Shown one piece after another: positions 27,007-35,700 of a DNA stretch of 64,000 nucleotides. The stretch's first letter is position 1, and each line of letters begins with the position of its first letter. The position numbers and the translations under genes are program-made. The notes beneath the pieces were generated by a model that saw only the letters and a list, made by a program, of their open reading frames with translations, searched no databases and was not told the origin of the DNA. The DNA is from JACKCD01 sp041390905 (GTDB lineage Bacteria; Chloroflexota; Anaerolineae; Promineifilales; Promineifilaceae): NCBI GenBank assembly GCA_041390905.1, contig JAWKPA010000013.1, positions 1,302,001 to 1,366,000 of the forward strand. The letters are read 5' to 3'.

Positions 27007-28659
27007 AGAGTCTTGCTGTTTATGGTGCTGGGGCTGTTTGTTTCGGCCACGCTTCAGCAAGTGGAAAATTGGCTGGGAGCAGAGCAAACGGCCGTTTCCA
27101 CCATTCCTGGCAAATATGACCCTACCCTTGCCCAAGGCACCGAGCCTGTACCTGTCATCATTTATCTTTCGCAGCAAACAAGCATAAACCAAACCAGACT
27201 GCCGGACAACAAAACGGAACGGCGGCAAATCATCATTGAGGGCTTGCAGAAAACGGCCGTTTCCACCCAAACACCTCTGCTCAACCTGCTCGCCCAGCAA
27301 AAACGGGTTGGCCTGGCCGACAACATACGGCCTTTTTGGATTATTAACGCTGTTGCGGCCACCCTTGACCCAAACATTCTTCCCCTCGTTGCCTCCTTAC
27401 CCAGCGTTGGCTACATTGTGCCAGATCGCACCTTCGACGGTTTTGCACCACCAGGCACTACGGCTCTGCCTCACGCCATCCTGGCCGATGACCCAACGCT
27501 GCCAACGTGGGGTGTCCAGCATATTGGCGCACCGCTGGCGTGGGAAGGGCTGGGCGTGCGCGGTGCGGGGGTTGTAGTTGCCATTATGGATAGTGGTGTA
27601 GACTGGAACCATGTGCAGCTCCATAGCAATTATCGTGGTCTAAATGCCGATGGCACGGTTGATCACCGGGTCAGTTGGTATTCTCCCGCCAACTTGTCGC
27701 TGCGCGAGCCTGTTGATGCCATTGGGCATGGAACACATGTGGCGGGAACGGCCGTTGGGCAAGGTGGCATTGGTGTTGCTCCCGCCGCCCGCTGGATTGC
27801 CGTTAACATCACCAATGCGGAAAATCTCATTGTAACCAGTGCGGTTCATGCCGGGTTCGAGTGGTTGTTGGCACCAGGTGGCGACCCCAGCCAGGCACCA
27901 GATATTGTCAATGGTTCCTGGACGGGGGCAGCCAACCTAACCCTTTTTGCGCCCGATTTGGCGGTGTTGCAGGCAGGCGGCATCTTGCCTGTTTTTGCCA
28001 GTGGCAACACCGGCCCCGATCCAGCAGCCGTCGGCGCACCCGCCAGCTACGCCACGGTTCTGGCTGTGGGTGCTTGTAATGCAGTTGATGCGATGGTTTG
28101 GTTCTCTAGCCGGGGGACATCTAATTTTACCAATACAGCCAAGCCGGAGTTGATGGCTCCGGGAACGGCCGTTTATTCTGCCTATCCCCATAACCAATAC
28201 CGCACCTTTTTTGGCACCTCTATGGCAACGCCCCACGTCAGCGGGGCGGCGGCACTGCTGCTGTCCGCCAACCCTGCCCTTACCCCCGAAGAGATGGTGG
28301 CAGTGTTGACACAAACGGCCGTTATACCAACCACCTACACCACCACCTGCGGCCGGCTTGATGCCTATGCCGCCGTTGCCAGCCAGCTTACCACTGGCTT
28401 ACTGCAAGGCACCTTCCACGCCGACGGCGAACCATTGCCCGCTGCCGCTTTTACCCTCACCACTCCCAGCGGCAGCGTTGTGCCGCTGCACAGCACAGAC
28501 AACGGGCAGTTCAGCCTGCCGCTATTGGCCGGGCAGTACACGATTACCAGCGCCACCAAAGGCTATAGCGTTGTCCAAATTAACACCACTGTCAAGCTAC
28601 AGCGCACAACAGCCGTTAATCTGATTTTGCAGCCGCTTCCTGAGGCAAAACCAAAGTGA
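26947..28659 (+). CDS. S8 (subtilisin-like) serine protease with membrane anchor
   Basis: The protein has about 570 residues from the TTG at 26947. A short basic leader (NRLLHAEQNGRF) precedes one membrane segment (VLLFMVLGLFVSATL), so it is either anchored or cleaved there. The propeptide-like region (KYDPTLAQ, PVPVIIYLSQQ) resembles the large subtilase at 20505. The triad is D215 (AIMDSGVDWNH), H261 (GHGTHVAGT) and S425 (GTSMATPHV); the oxyanion segment FASGNTG is present. One carboxypeptidase-regulatory-like domain follows. It is a shorter paralog that lacks the beta-rich tail. The leader is shared with the next gene through a duplicated DNA block. Confidence 0.93.
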   Translation: MTANRLLHAEQNGRFYLPWGRVLLFMVLGLFVSATLQQVENWLGAEQTAVSTIPGKYDPTLAQGTEPVPVIIYLSQQTSINQTRLPDNKTERRQIIIEGLQKTAVSTQTPLLNLLAQQKRVGLADNIRPFWIINAVAATLDPNILPLVASLPSVGYIVPDRTFDGFAPPGTTALPHAILADDPTLPTWGVQHIGAPLAWEGLGVRGAGVVVAIMDSGVDWNHVQLHSNYRGLNADGTVDHRVSWYSPANLSLREPVDAIGHGTHVAGTAVGQGGIGVAPAARWIAVNITNAENLIVTSAVHAGFEWLLAPGGDPSQAPDIVNGSWTGAANLTLFAPDLAVLQAGGILPVFASGNTGPDPAAVGAPASYATVLAVGACNAVDAMVWFSSRGTSNFTNTAKPELMAPGTAVYSAYPHNQYRTFFGTSMATPHVSGAAALLLSANPALTPEEMVAVLTQTAVIPTTYTTTCGRLDAYAAVASQLTTGLLQGTFHADGEPLPAAAFTLTTPSGSVVPLHSTDNGQFSLPLLAGQYTITSATKGYSVVQINTTVKLQRTTAVNLILQPLPEAKPK

Positions 28660-28663
28660 AGGG

Positions 28664-28952
28664 CAATAGTGGCAAACGACATGGCTCCTGGGTGAGCTTT
28701 GTCACTAGAAAAAAGGCACTTTTTGCGGCATACTGAAGGTGGACTTGGTAGGCTTCGCGGTCGGGAGTCGGTGCACCGTGAACAAGTTTACCGTTCTTGC
28801 TTCTTCTCCCTCACCGCTACCTCCTATCAACAGTAGAAATTTGTTGAGCGCACGGAAGTAGCATTCCTTCCCTCGCTCGGAGGGACGAGCGTTGACAACC
28901 AATCGTTTACCACATGCGGAACAAAACGGCCGTTTTGGCTTCCCGTGGGGCT
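28664..28952 (+). repeat. Duplicated upstream-plus-leader block, copy 2
   Basis: This near-identical second copy of 26720-27006 covers the 232-bp gap between the subtilase and the PA14 gene and the first codons of the latter. After the NGRF codons the two copies diverge into different proteins. Confidence 0.9.
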
Positions 28953-30625
28953 GGGCATTGCTGCTAACTGTCCTGTTTGTTCTGCTGGCCGTCGTCCTCA
29001 CCATGCTCATCCAGCAGTGGGATAGTTTGTTTGTGTCGGCACCCGTAGCAACGGCCGTTCCCAGTAACACAGCCACCACTACCGAACCCAAAATTCAAAT
29101 TTCCCCCACCAGCGGCACGGCCGGCACCCACATTGCCATTTGGGGCAACGGCTGGGCAGCCAACGAAACCGTCCAGCTTTACCTGGACGATTTGGGCAGC
29201 GGCAGCGAGTCACCCATCTACGCCCAAGCCACAGCCAACGAAACCGGTCTGTTCTTTGTTTCGTTTACCTTCCCGGCAGACATCCAGTGGCACAGCTTGC
29301 CTGACATCGGCATCGTTGTGAAATCTGCCAGCAGCGAACGCACAGCAACGGCCGTTTTTGCCCTGCAACCCGAACCCATTGCCCCCACCAAAATTGCCAC
29401 CCTGCCGCCCACACCCACGCCAACACCCACCCCGACGCCGATTCCCACGGCCACCATAACCCCCACGCCAACCTGCACCTACAACATGCGTTTTGTCGCT
29501 GACATGAGCATTCCTGATGACACCATCACCCAACCCGGCACTGGCTTCCTCAAAACCTGGCGCATCCGCAACAGCGGCAACTGCGCCTGGCCGGCCGGAA
29601 CCAGTTGGGTCTTTGTCTCTGGCAGCCAAATGGGCGGAGCAACTTCTATCCCCGTTGCCACCACCGAACCCAGGGAAGTGGCTGACGTGTCCGTTTATCT
29701 AATCGCCCCCACTACCCCCGGCACCTACACTGGCTATTGGATGCTGCGGCTGCCTAACGGAACGGCCGTTGGCGAACGCTGCTTTGTCCGCATTGTTGTC
29801 CCGGCACCGGCACCCACGCCCACACCGGCTCCAGTGCCTACCATCTACAACTGGCGCGGTGAATACTTTGCCAACAGTTCACTTAGCGGCACACCGGGGT
29901 TCGTTCGTGATGAAACGGCCGTTGACTTCAACTGGGGCTACAACGCACCGACCATTGCCCTGCCCGCCGACAACTTCTCTGCCCGCTGGACGCGCAGCCT
30001 ACACTTTGAAGAAGGCGACTACCGCTTCTACGTCCACAGCGACGACGGTGTGCGGCTCTGGGTTGACAGCGTGCTGCGACTAAACGAATGGCACGATGCT
30101 GATGGCAGCACCTACACTGCCGATGTCACCCTGACGGCCGGCAATCACTTCATCCAGGTAGAGTTTTACGAAGCACAAGGCATTGCCCAAATCCAGATGT
30201 GGTGGGAAGAAAGGACTACAGCCACCTATACCGACTGGCGCGGTCAATATTGGGCGAACAGATACCTGGCTGGTACCCCCGCCTTTGTCCGCAACGACAC
30301 CGACATTAACTTCGACTGGGGTGAACAGGCTCCCTTCACCGCCCTACCCACCAATGAATTCTCCGCCCGCTGGGTTCGCACGCTAACATTCCCCCCCGGC
30401 ACCTATCGCCTCTATGCTCAAGCCGATGACGGGGTACGGGTCGCCATTGACAATTTGCAGGTTATTGATGAGTGGCACCCCAACGACGGCTCCACACCCT
30501 ATGCTATTGATATCTTCCTCGAAGGGGAACATACGCTCTACGTTGATTACTTTGAGAGCCAGGGGCGGGCAAACATTCACGTTTGGTATGAGATGATTGA
30601 GGCCAAACCAGATGGCATTAAGTAA
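28892..30625 (+). CDS. Membrane-anchored protein with NBR1-type Ig domain and two PA14 domains
   Basis: The 577-residue protein starts at TTG 28892 with GGAGGG 7 bases upstream. It has a membrane segment (WALLLTVLFVLLAVVLTML), a beta domain (about 65-165), a Pro/Thr linker (about 170-197), an NBR1-like Ig domain (FVADMSIPDDTITQPGTGF, RIRNSGNCAWPAGT; about 198-310) and two tandem PA14 domains (about 325-440 and 445-570). Each PA14 has WRGxYxAN, an RW-R-L segment and DDGVRxxxD. PA14 modules usually bind carbohydrate, so an extracellular glycan-binding role is likely. Five AACGGCCGTT copies lie inside. Confidence 0.87.
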   Translation: MTTNRLPHAEQNGRFGFPWGWALLLTVLFVLLAVVLTMLIQQWDSLFVSAPVATAVPSNTATTTEPKIQISPTSGTAGTHIAIWGNGWAANETVQLYLDDLGSGSESPIYAQATANETGLFFVSFTFPADIQWHSLPDIGIVVKSASSERTATAVFALQPEPIAPTKIATLPPTPTPTPTPTPIPTATITPTPTCTYNMRFVADMSIPDDTITQPGTGFLKTWRIRNSGNCAWPAGTSWVFVSGSQMGGATSIPVATTEPREVADVSVYLIAPTTPGTYTGYWMLRLPNGTAVGERCFVRIVVPAPAPTPTPAPVPTIYNWRGEYFANSSLSGTPGFVRDETAVDFNWGYNAPTIALPADNFSARWTRSLHFEEGDYRFYVHSDDGVRLWVDSVLRLNEWHDADGSTYTADVTLTAGNHFIQVEFYEAQGIAQIQMWWEERTTATYTDWRGQYWANRYLAGTPAFVRNDTDINFDWGEQAPFTALPTNEFSARWVRTLTFPPGTYRLYAQADDGVRVAIDNLQVIDEWHPNDGSTPYAIDIFLEGEHTLYVDYFESQGRANIHVWYEMIEAKPDGIK

Positions 30626-31321
30626 CAGTAGGTTCTGTTAACTTTTCAGAATCTTAAATGCAGAGAGAGCGCGTAGAGAAAGAGAAGAACACAAGGTAAA
30701 TCTGGGTCATCAGGAATTCAAGAGGTTAATGGCACAGGCAGGGTGCCTTGCCCAAATACGTCAATTACGCCACAAAATCCCAAAGATCAGGAAAAACGCT
30801 GAATCTTGGCAACCTTGTGTGATCTTTTTTACCCAAGCTGCTATAGACCTTCAGATACTCTTTTTGGGTTCAGTGTAGCCGAGCTTTCCCAAGCTCGCCC
30901 TTTCGCCTAGGCAGAAGAACGAGGATTGGAATCCTCGGCTACAAGCTACAAGCCAAGTGGGCAACGGAAGAACGAATAAACGAATACGTCGCCCCGTCTT
31001 GCATTTGGTGCCGCTTTTTCACACGGAAGGACACGAAAAACGGCCGTTTTTGGGCGGGGGAGCAGGGGAGCAGGGGGGGGCGGGGGAAACGGCCGTTTCG
31101 TCTGTGTTCGTCCGTATTTGTGTGGTGAAGAAAACGGCCGTTTTCCATCACTCATTCCGTCGTCCGTCGCCCCGCAAGCACAAACACAAATTCCGTAAGA
31201 CAGGTTGAAATAAAAATGTGGTATAGTACTGAGGTCATGGGGAAAACGGCCGTTTTTTGCCCTGCTACATCGGGCAAGGCGACCTGAGAGCCAAAATCTA
31301 CCAAACAAAAGGTTGACCTGC
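30626..31321. other. Intergenic region with repeats and an AACGGCCGTT cluster
   Basis: No gene is supported in this 696-bp stretch. It contains copy 2 of the GTAGCCGAG element (30839-30956), fragments of the CACGGACGAACACGG family, a G-rich run near 31060-31086, and four AACGGCCGTT copies at 31039, 31088, 31133 and 31245. The promoter of the CotH gene should lie in its right-hand part; TATAGT near 31222 is a possible -10 box without a convincing -35. Confidence 0.75.
30839..30956. repeat. Dispersed GTAGCCGAG / CCTCGGCTAC element, copy 2
   Basis: It shares CTATAGACCTTCA, GGGTTCAG, GTAGCCGAG, TTCGCCTAGGCA, AGAACGA, GATTGGAATCCTCGGCTACA with copy 1 at 6864-6990, with a shorter middle section. 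Confidence 0.8.
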
Positions 31322-34300
31322 ATGTCTTCACTCCGTCGTCTTGCCCTCTTTTTCTTTGGCCTCCTGCCAAGTTTGCTGCTGTGGCACCCGATTTATGCCC
31401 AAACAGAAACAACCCCGCCGCTGTTTAGCGTGGCGCGTGGTTTTTACACGGCACCGTTTGACCTGGTGCTGACCAGCGACACGCCAGAAGCAACAGTTTA
31501 TTACACCACCGACGGCTCCACGCCAACGGCCGTTTCCACCCCCTACACCACGCCCATTCACATAACGACAACAACGGCCGTTCGCGCCATCGCCATCGCC
31601 GACGGGCAGCCACCCTCCCCCGCCATCACCCACACCTACCTCTTCCTCGCCGATGTCATCCACCAGGGCAACAACCCACCCGGCTACCCCGACCTCTTCG
31701 CCGCCACCGACGAAAATGGCCCCTACCCCGCCGACTACGAAATGGACTCCGAAGTCGTCAACGACCCCGCCTACAGCGACGAAATGGAAGACGCACTCAC
31801 CAGCATCCCCACCCTCTCCATCGTCACCGACATCCCCAACCTGTTCGACCCCGACACAGGTGTTTACTATAACGCCATGATGAGCGGGCGCGAATGGGAA
31901 CGCCCCACCTCGGTTGAACTCATTTACCCCGATGGCAAACAAGGCTTCCAGGTCAACGCAGGCATCCGCACCCACGGCAAGGGCAGCCGTGACCCCCGCA
32001 TCTCACCCAAAAAATCATTCCGCCTCTACTTCCGCAGCGAATACGGCCCCGGCAAGCTCGAATTCCCCCTGTTCGACAACCCCAACGCCGCCGTCGAATT
32101 TGACAAACTGGTGCTACGAGCCGGTTCCAACAACAAATGGACACATTGGAGCACCTTCCAGCGCCCCGTCGCCCTGTACATGCGCGACGAATTTGCCCGC
32201 CGTTCCCAGCAGGCTATGGGGCAAGTGTCGCCCAACGGCATCTATGTTCAGCTCTACATCAACGGCCTCTACTGGGGTCTCTACAACATCGCCGAACGCA
32301 TTGACGATGTGTACGCCTCTGACTACTTTGGCGGCAACGAAGCTGACTGGGACGTGATCAAACCCGACGACTTTGGTGGACAGGAAGCAGCCGAAGGCAA
32401 CTTGCTGGCCTGGCAAACGCTGTCCGCCCTGGCCGAGGAAGATTTGACCATTCCCGCCAACTATCAGGCGGTTGTGGACTATGTGGATCTGGAGAGCCTG
32501 GCCGACTACATCATCCTGATCCACTACATCGAAAACACCGACTGGCCGGATCGCAACTGGTATGCCGTTCGCAATCGCGTTAGCGGCGGTGGTTTCAAAT
32601 TTATCGCCTGGGATTCGGAACTGTCGCTAAAAGACAAAAACCGCAATATCATTGACGTAGATTACCCCAACACCCCTGCCCGCCTGTTCCAACGCCTCCG
32701 CACCAACGCCGACTTCCGCATGTTGTTTGCCGACCGCGTTTACAAGCACCTCTTTAATGACGGGGCATTAACTGAAGCCGAAGCAACTGCCCGCTTTGTC
32801 GAACTAACTGATTTGGTCTACCAGCCCGTTGTCGGTGAATCTGCTCGCTGGGGCGACTATCGCCGCGACGTATATCAGCGACCCGATGTAGGCGACCAAA
32901 ACCCATTTGAGTTATATACCCGCGACGTACACTGGGTGGCGCAGCGTAACAAAATGCTGGCGCAATATTTCCCCGTCCGTGCCACCAACGTCATTTCAAA
33001 CTATGTCGGCGCGGGTCTTTACCCCACCCTCGCCCCGCCCAGCTTTAGTCAGCAGGGTGGTGCAGTGACGGCCGGCTCAGTGTTAACCATTAACAACGAT
33101 GAAAACGGCGGTCAAGGTACGATCTACTACACCGTAGACGGCAGCGACCCCCGTTTGCCCGGCGGCAACATTTCACCCAGAGCCAATAACGGCGGCGATG
33201 CTGCCAACGTGCCGATTTTTAGCACGGTAACGGTGAAGGCACGGGTTCGCAGTGGCTCGACATGGAGCGCAGTGCAGCAAGCAGCCTTTTTTGTGCCGCA
33301 GGATTTGAGCAAGCTGGTAATCAACGAAATCATGTACCATCCACCCGATGACACGGGGCTGGATGGGAACGAGTATGAATTTTTGGAGCTGCTTAACACG
33401 GGCAGCGAGACGCTAAACCTGGATAACGTAACCTTTGCCGCCGGAATTACCTACACTTTCCCGCCGGGAGCGACGGTGCCGCCGGGTGGGTTTGTGGTGC
33501 TGGCAAGCAACGCCACGGCGTTTGAGGCGAAATATGGCTTTGCACCCGATGGGGTGTACCTGGACAGGCTTTCCAACAGCGGCGAAACGGTGCGGCTGCT
33601 GGGGGGGCTTGGTGGTGAGATTGACAGCGTGACCTACACTGACCTGCCGCCGTGGCCGGCCGACGCCGATGGGTTAGGTTCGTCCCTGGAACTGATTGAC
33701 GCGCAATTGGACAACAGCTTACCGGAAAACTGGAAAAGCTCGGCAGCAGCGGGCGGCACACCGGGTGCGCCCAACTCCTCCGGCACCACCGACCCGTGCG
33801 CCACACCGCCGCCGGTGATCGTCATGAACGAAATCAACTACAACTCGTCCGACACATTCAACCCGGAAGATTGGGTGGAGCTGTATAATCCGGGAGAAAC
33901 GGCCGTTTCCCTCACCAACTGGGTCTTCCAGGACGAAAGCGCGGGGTTCACCATTCCGGCCGGCACCACCCTGCCCAGCCACGGCTATCTGGTGCTGGTG
34001 CGCGAGAGTGCCTTGTTTAGTGCCACCTTCCCCGCTGTCAGCAATTATCTCGGCGACCTGCCCTTTGGCTTTAGCGGCGGCGGCGAACGACTGCGGCTGC
34101 TTAGCCCCGGCGGCTGCGTGGTGGATGAAGTGACCTACGACGACGTAGCCCCCTGGCCGCCGGCCGCCGACGGCACCGGCCCCACCCTGACCCTGCTCAA
34201 CCCGGCACTGGACAATGGCAACCCGGCCAGTTGGGTCGCCTCCGCCATGACGGGCGGCACGCCGGGGTCAGCCAACTTCCCCGATGGCCCAACAGACAAT

Positions 34301-34336
34301 TACACCGCCTACCTGCCGCTGATTGTGCGGAAGTAG
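31322..34336 (+). CDS. Secreted CotH-kinase-family protein with lamin-tail domains
   Basis: ATG 31322 starts a signal peptide (MSSLRRLALFFFGLLPSLLL); the frame extends 3 codons upstream to a TTG. About 1004 residues: a chitobiase C-terminal-like beta domain (about 35-105, ATVYYTTDGSTP), a CotH kinase domain (about 160-540, including RLYFRSEYG, IAERIDDVYASDYFGG, FKFIAWDSELSL), a second TIYYTVDGSDP domain, and two lamin-tail domains (LVINEIMYHPPDD and IVMNEINYNSSD). The end YLPLIVRK is typical of secreted Chloroflexota proteins. CotH proteins phosphorylate spore-coat proteins in Bacillus; the role here is unknown. A strong terminator follows at 34363. Confidence 0.9.
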   Translation: MSSLRRLALFFFGLLPSLLLWHPIYAQTETTPPLFSVARGFYTAPFDLVLTSDTPEATVYYTTDGSTPTAVSTPYTTPIHITTTTAVRAIAIADGQPPSPAITHTYLFLADVIHQGNNPPGYPDLFAATDENGPYPADYEMDSEVVNDPAYSDEMEDALTSIPTLSIVTDIPNLFDPDTGVYYNAMMSGREWERPTSVELIYPDGKQGFQVNAGIRTHGKGSRDPRISPKKSFRLYFRSEYGPGKLEFPLFDNPNAAVEFDKLVLRAGSNNKWTHWSTFQRPVALYMRDEFARRSQQAMGQVSPNGIYVQLYINGLYWGLYNIAERIDDVYASDYFGGNEADWDVIKPDDFGGQEAAEGNLLAWQTLSALAEEDLTIPANYQAVVDYVDLESLADYIILIHYIENTDWPDRNWYAVRNRVSGGGFKFIAWDSELSLKDKNRNIIDVDYPNTPARLFQRLRTNADFRMLFADRVYKHLFNDGALTEAEATARFVELTDLVYQPVVGESARWGDYRRDVYQRPDVGDQNPFELYTRDVHWVAQRNKMLAQYFPVRATNVISNYVGAGLYPTLAPPSFSQQGGAVTAGSVLTINNDENGGQGTIYYTVDGSDPRLPGGNISPRANNGGDAANVPIFSTVTVKARVRSGSTWSAVQQAAFFVPQDLSKLVINEIMYHPPDDTGLDGNEYEFLELLNTGSETLNLDNVTFAAGITYTFPPGATVPPGGFVVLASNATAFEAKYGFAPDGVYLDRLSNSGETVRLLGGLGGEIDSVTYTDLPPWPADADGLGSSLELIDAQLDNSLPENWKSSAAAGGTPGAPNSSGTTDPCATPPPVIVMNEINYNSSDTFNPEDWVELYNPGETAVSLTNWVFQDESAGFTIPAGTTLPSHGYLVLVRESALFSATFPAVSNYLGDLPFGFSGGGERLRLLSPGGCVVDEVTYDDVAPWPPAADGTGPTLTLLNPALDNGNPASWVASAMTGGTPGSANFPDGPTDNYTAYLPLIVRK

Positions 34337-34362
34337 GCATTCGCAAGATTGATAGCAAAAAA

Positions 34363-34391
34363 GGGGCGTATGCGATACGCCCCTTTTTTTT
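34363..34391 (+). terminator. Intrinsic terminator after the CotH gene
   Basis: A 9-bp perfect stem (GGGGCGTAT / ATACGCCCC, loop GCG) at 34363-34383 is followed by eight T. An A-run precedes the stem, so it could also work on the minus strand. Confidence 0.95.
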
Positions 34392-34410
34392 GCCTAACAG
34401 CGAGAGCCAG

Positions 34411-34440
34411 TTGACCTTTTATCTTTATTAAAGTTACAAT
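34411..34440 (+). promoter_or_regulatory. Promoter candidate for xisH-xisI
   Basis: TTGACC (34411-34416), an 18-bp spacer, then TACAAT (34435-34440), just after the CotH terminator and about 35 bp before the XisH ATG. Confidence 0.7.
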
Positions 34441-34475
34441 GTGGCATCTTGTTTGAGGAAAAGCTAGCAGGTGCT

Positions 34476-34892
34476 ATGTCAAGAAGGGGTATTTTTCATC
34501 ATTCTGTACGTCACGCGCTTGAAAAAGAAGGATGGATCGTAACCGATGATCCATTAAAAATTGATTGGGGCGGTGCGACTATAAAAATTGATTTAGGTGC
34601 AGAGCGGCTCCTGGCTGCTGAACGCGAGGGTGACAAAATTGCCGTAGAGATAAAAAGCTTTGCTGGCAGTTCACCCATTTCAGAATTCCATACGGCTTTG
34701 GGCCAATTTATAGGGTATCGCCGAGTGTTGCGAGATAAAGAGCCGAGCCGAAAGCTATTTCTCAGTGTGCCCATTGATGCCTACGAAGAATTTCTAGCGA
34801 CCGAATATGCTCAATCCCTAATTGAAGAACAAAGCGTTGCTTTCATCGTGTATCATCCCATTCATGAGGTCATTGTAGAATGGAAAAAATAG
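34476..34892 (+). CDS. xisH: XisH family protein (PD-(D/E)XK nuclease fold)
   Basis: From the ATG at 34476 the protein has about 138 residues, starting MSRRGIFHHSVRHALEKEGW as family members do; the TTG at 34449 is less likely. The nuclease-like core is visible: IKIDLGAERLLAAEREGDK followed by IAVEIKSF (acidic D, E-x-K). XisH was named from cyanobacterial fdxN-element excision, but most homologs, found mainly in Cyanobacteria and Chloroflexota, are not near such elements. It overlaps xisI by 13 bp. No excision element or recombinase is seen here. Confidence 0.9.
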   Translation: MSRRGIFHHSVRHALEKEGWIVTDDPLKIDWGGATIKIDLGAERLLAAEREGDKIAVEIKSFAGSSPISEFHTALGQFIGYRRVLRDKEPSRKLFLSVPIDAYEEFLATEYAQSLIEEQSVAFIVYHPIHEVIVEWKK

Positions 34893-35209
34893 CAACTTAT
34901 CAAAGATATATTCAAGAAGTCCTGCATAGTTTTATCGCTACCGAAGATGACGAGATGCTGAGGCTTGTTTGTGATACAACCCGAAACCATTATCAACTGT
35001 TGTCAATAGGATGGGAAAATGAGACAAAACGTATCCTGAACATTATCGCTCATGTTGATATTATTGACGGGAAAATATGGATTCAGCGTGACTTTACAGA
35101 GCCTAGCATTAGCGACCATTTACTTGAATTGGGTGTACCCCCGTCTGATATTGTTCTTGGGTTCCAGCCACCGTACAAACGGGTCTATTCTGATTTCGCT
35201 GTTCGGTAA
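34880..35209 (+). CDS. xisI: XisI family protein
   Basis: The 109-residue protein has the family features: a start of the KIATYQRYIQEVLHSF type, DTTRNHYQLLSIGWENETKR, HVDIIDGKIWIQRDFTE and a C-terminal ELGVPPSDIVLGFQPPYKR. It overlaps xisH, so the two are made together and probably form a complex. Their pairing and scattered occurrence recall toxin-antitoxin or defence modules, but this is inference. The molecular function of XisI is not established. Confidence 0.9.
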   Translation: MEKIATYQRYIQEVLHSFIATEDDEMLRLVCDTTRNHYQLLSIGWENETKRILNIIAHVDIIDGKIWIQRDFTEPSISDHLLELGVPPSDIVLGFQPPYKRVYSDFAVR

Positions 35210-35384
35210 AGATGCCTCATGCAATAGCCGGTTTCCATCTTTCATCCCCCTTACTCCCCTACCACTACACCAAAGCTGGAACACTTGAGGGCTTGAAAAG
35301 TCAGTTCATAGCGGCTATGGTTTTAGGCAAAGTCAGCCGTAGCCCGCACCCATACGGGCTGTACAGTTACCGGCGTGGCAAAGC

Positions 35385-35609
35385 TTATCCTGATTTTGGT
35401 GGCTTAACGGCCGTTACCGCCAGTGCATCGAGCAGGGTGCGGGTGTTGTTGGCAATGGTAGAAACGGCCGTTTCAAACGCCGCCTCATTTGCCCGCGATG
35501 GTTTCCGGTAGCCGCTGACCTTGCGCACAAATTGCAGCGCAGCCTCATACAGCTCTTCATCAGTGGGGGCGCGGTCATCAAAACGTAGCTTTTTAATGCT
35601 GCGGCACAT
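35385..35609 (-). CDS. DUF2277 family small protein
   Basis: The 74-residue protein matches DUF2277 in the start MCRSIKKL, the APTDEELYEAALQFVRKVSG helix, and YRKPSRANEAAFETAV. The function of the family is unknown. Two AACGGCCGTT copies fall within this small gene, both giving TAV. It stands alone between xisI (opposite strand) and the sortase pair. Confidence 0.85.
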   Translation of the reverse strand: MCRSIKKLRFDDRAPTDEELYEAALQFVRKVSGYRKPSRANEAAFETAVSTIANNTRTLLDALAVTAVKPPKSG

Positions 35610-35626
35610 AGCTTGTTCCTATAAAA

Positions 35627-35694
35627 ATGGGACGCAGATTTGCCTGATTTTCCCGATTTAGGATCAGGTCGATCAGGAAAATATGCGTCCCATT
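35627..35694. repeat. GGACGCAGATTTGCCTGAT hairpin family, copy 1
   Basis: GGGACGCAGATTTGCCTGAT faces ATCAGGAAAATATGCGTCCC. Related copies are at 45267-45319 and 62368-62436. It lies at the end of the sortase-substrate gene. Confidence 0.8.
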
Positions 35695-35700
35695 TATCTT

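Noticed and set aside
34476..35209. A nearby excision element controlled by XisH/XisI
   Set aside because: No recombinase, attachment-site repeat or split gene could be found in the window.
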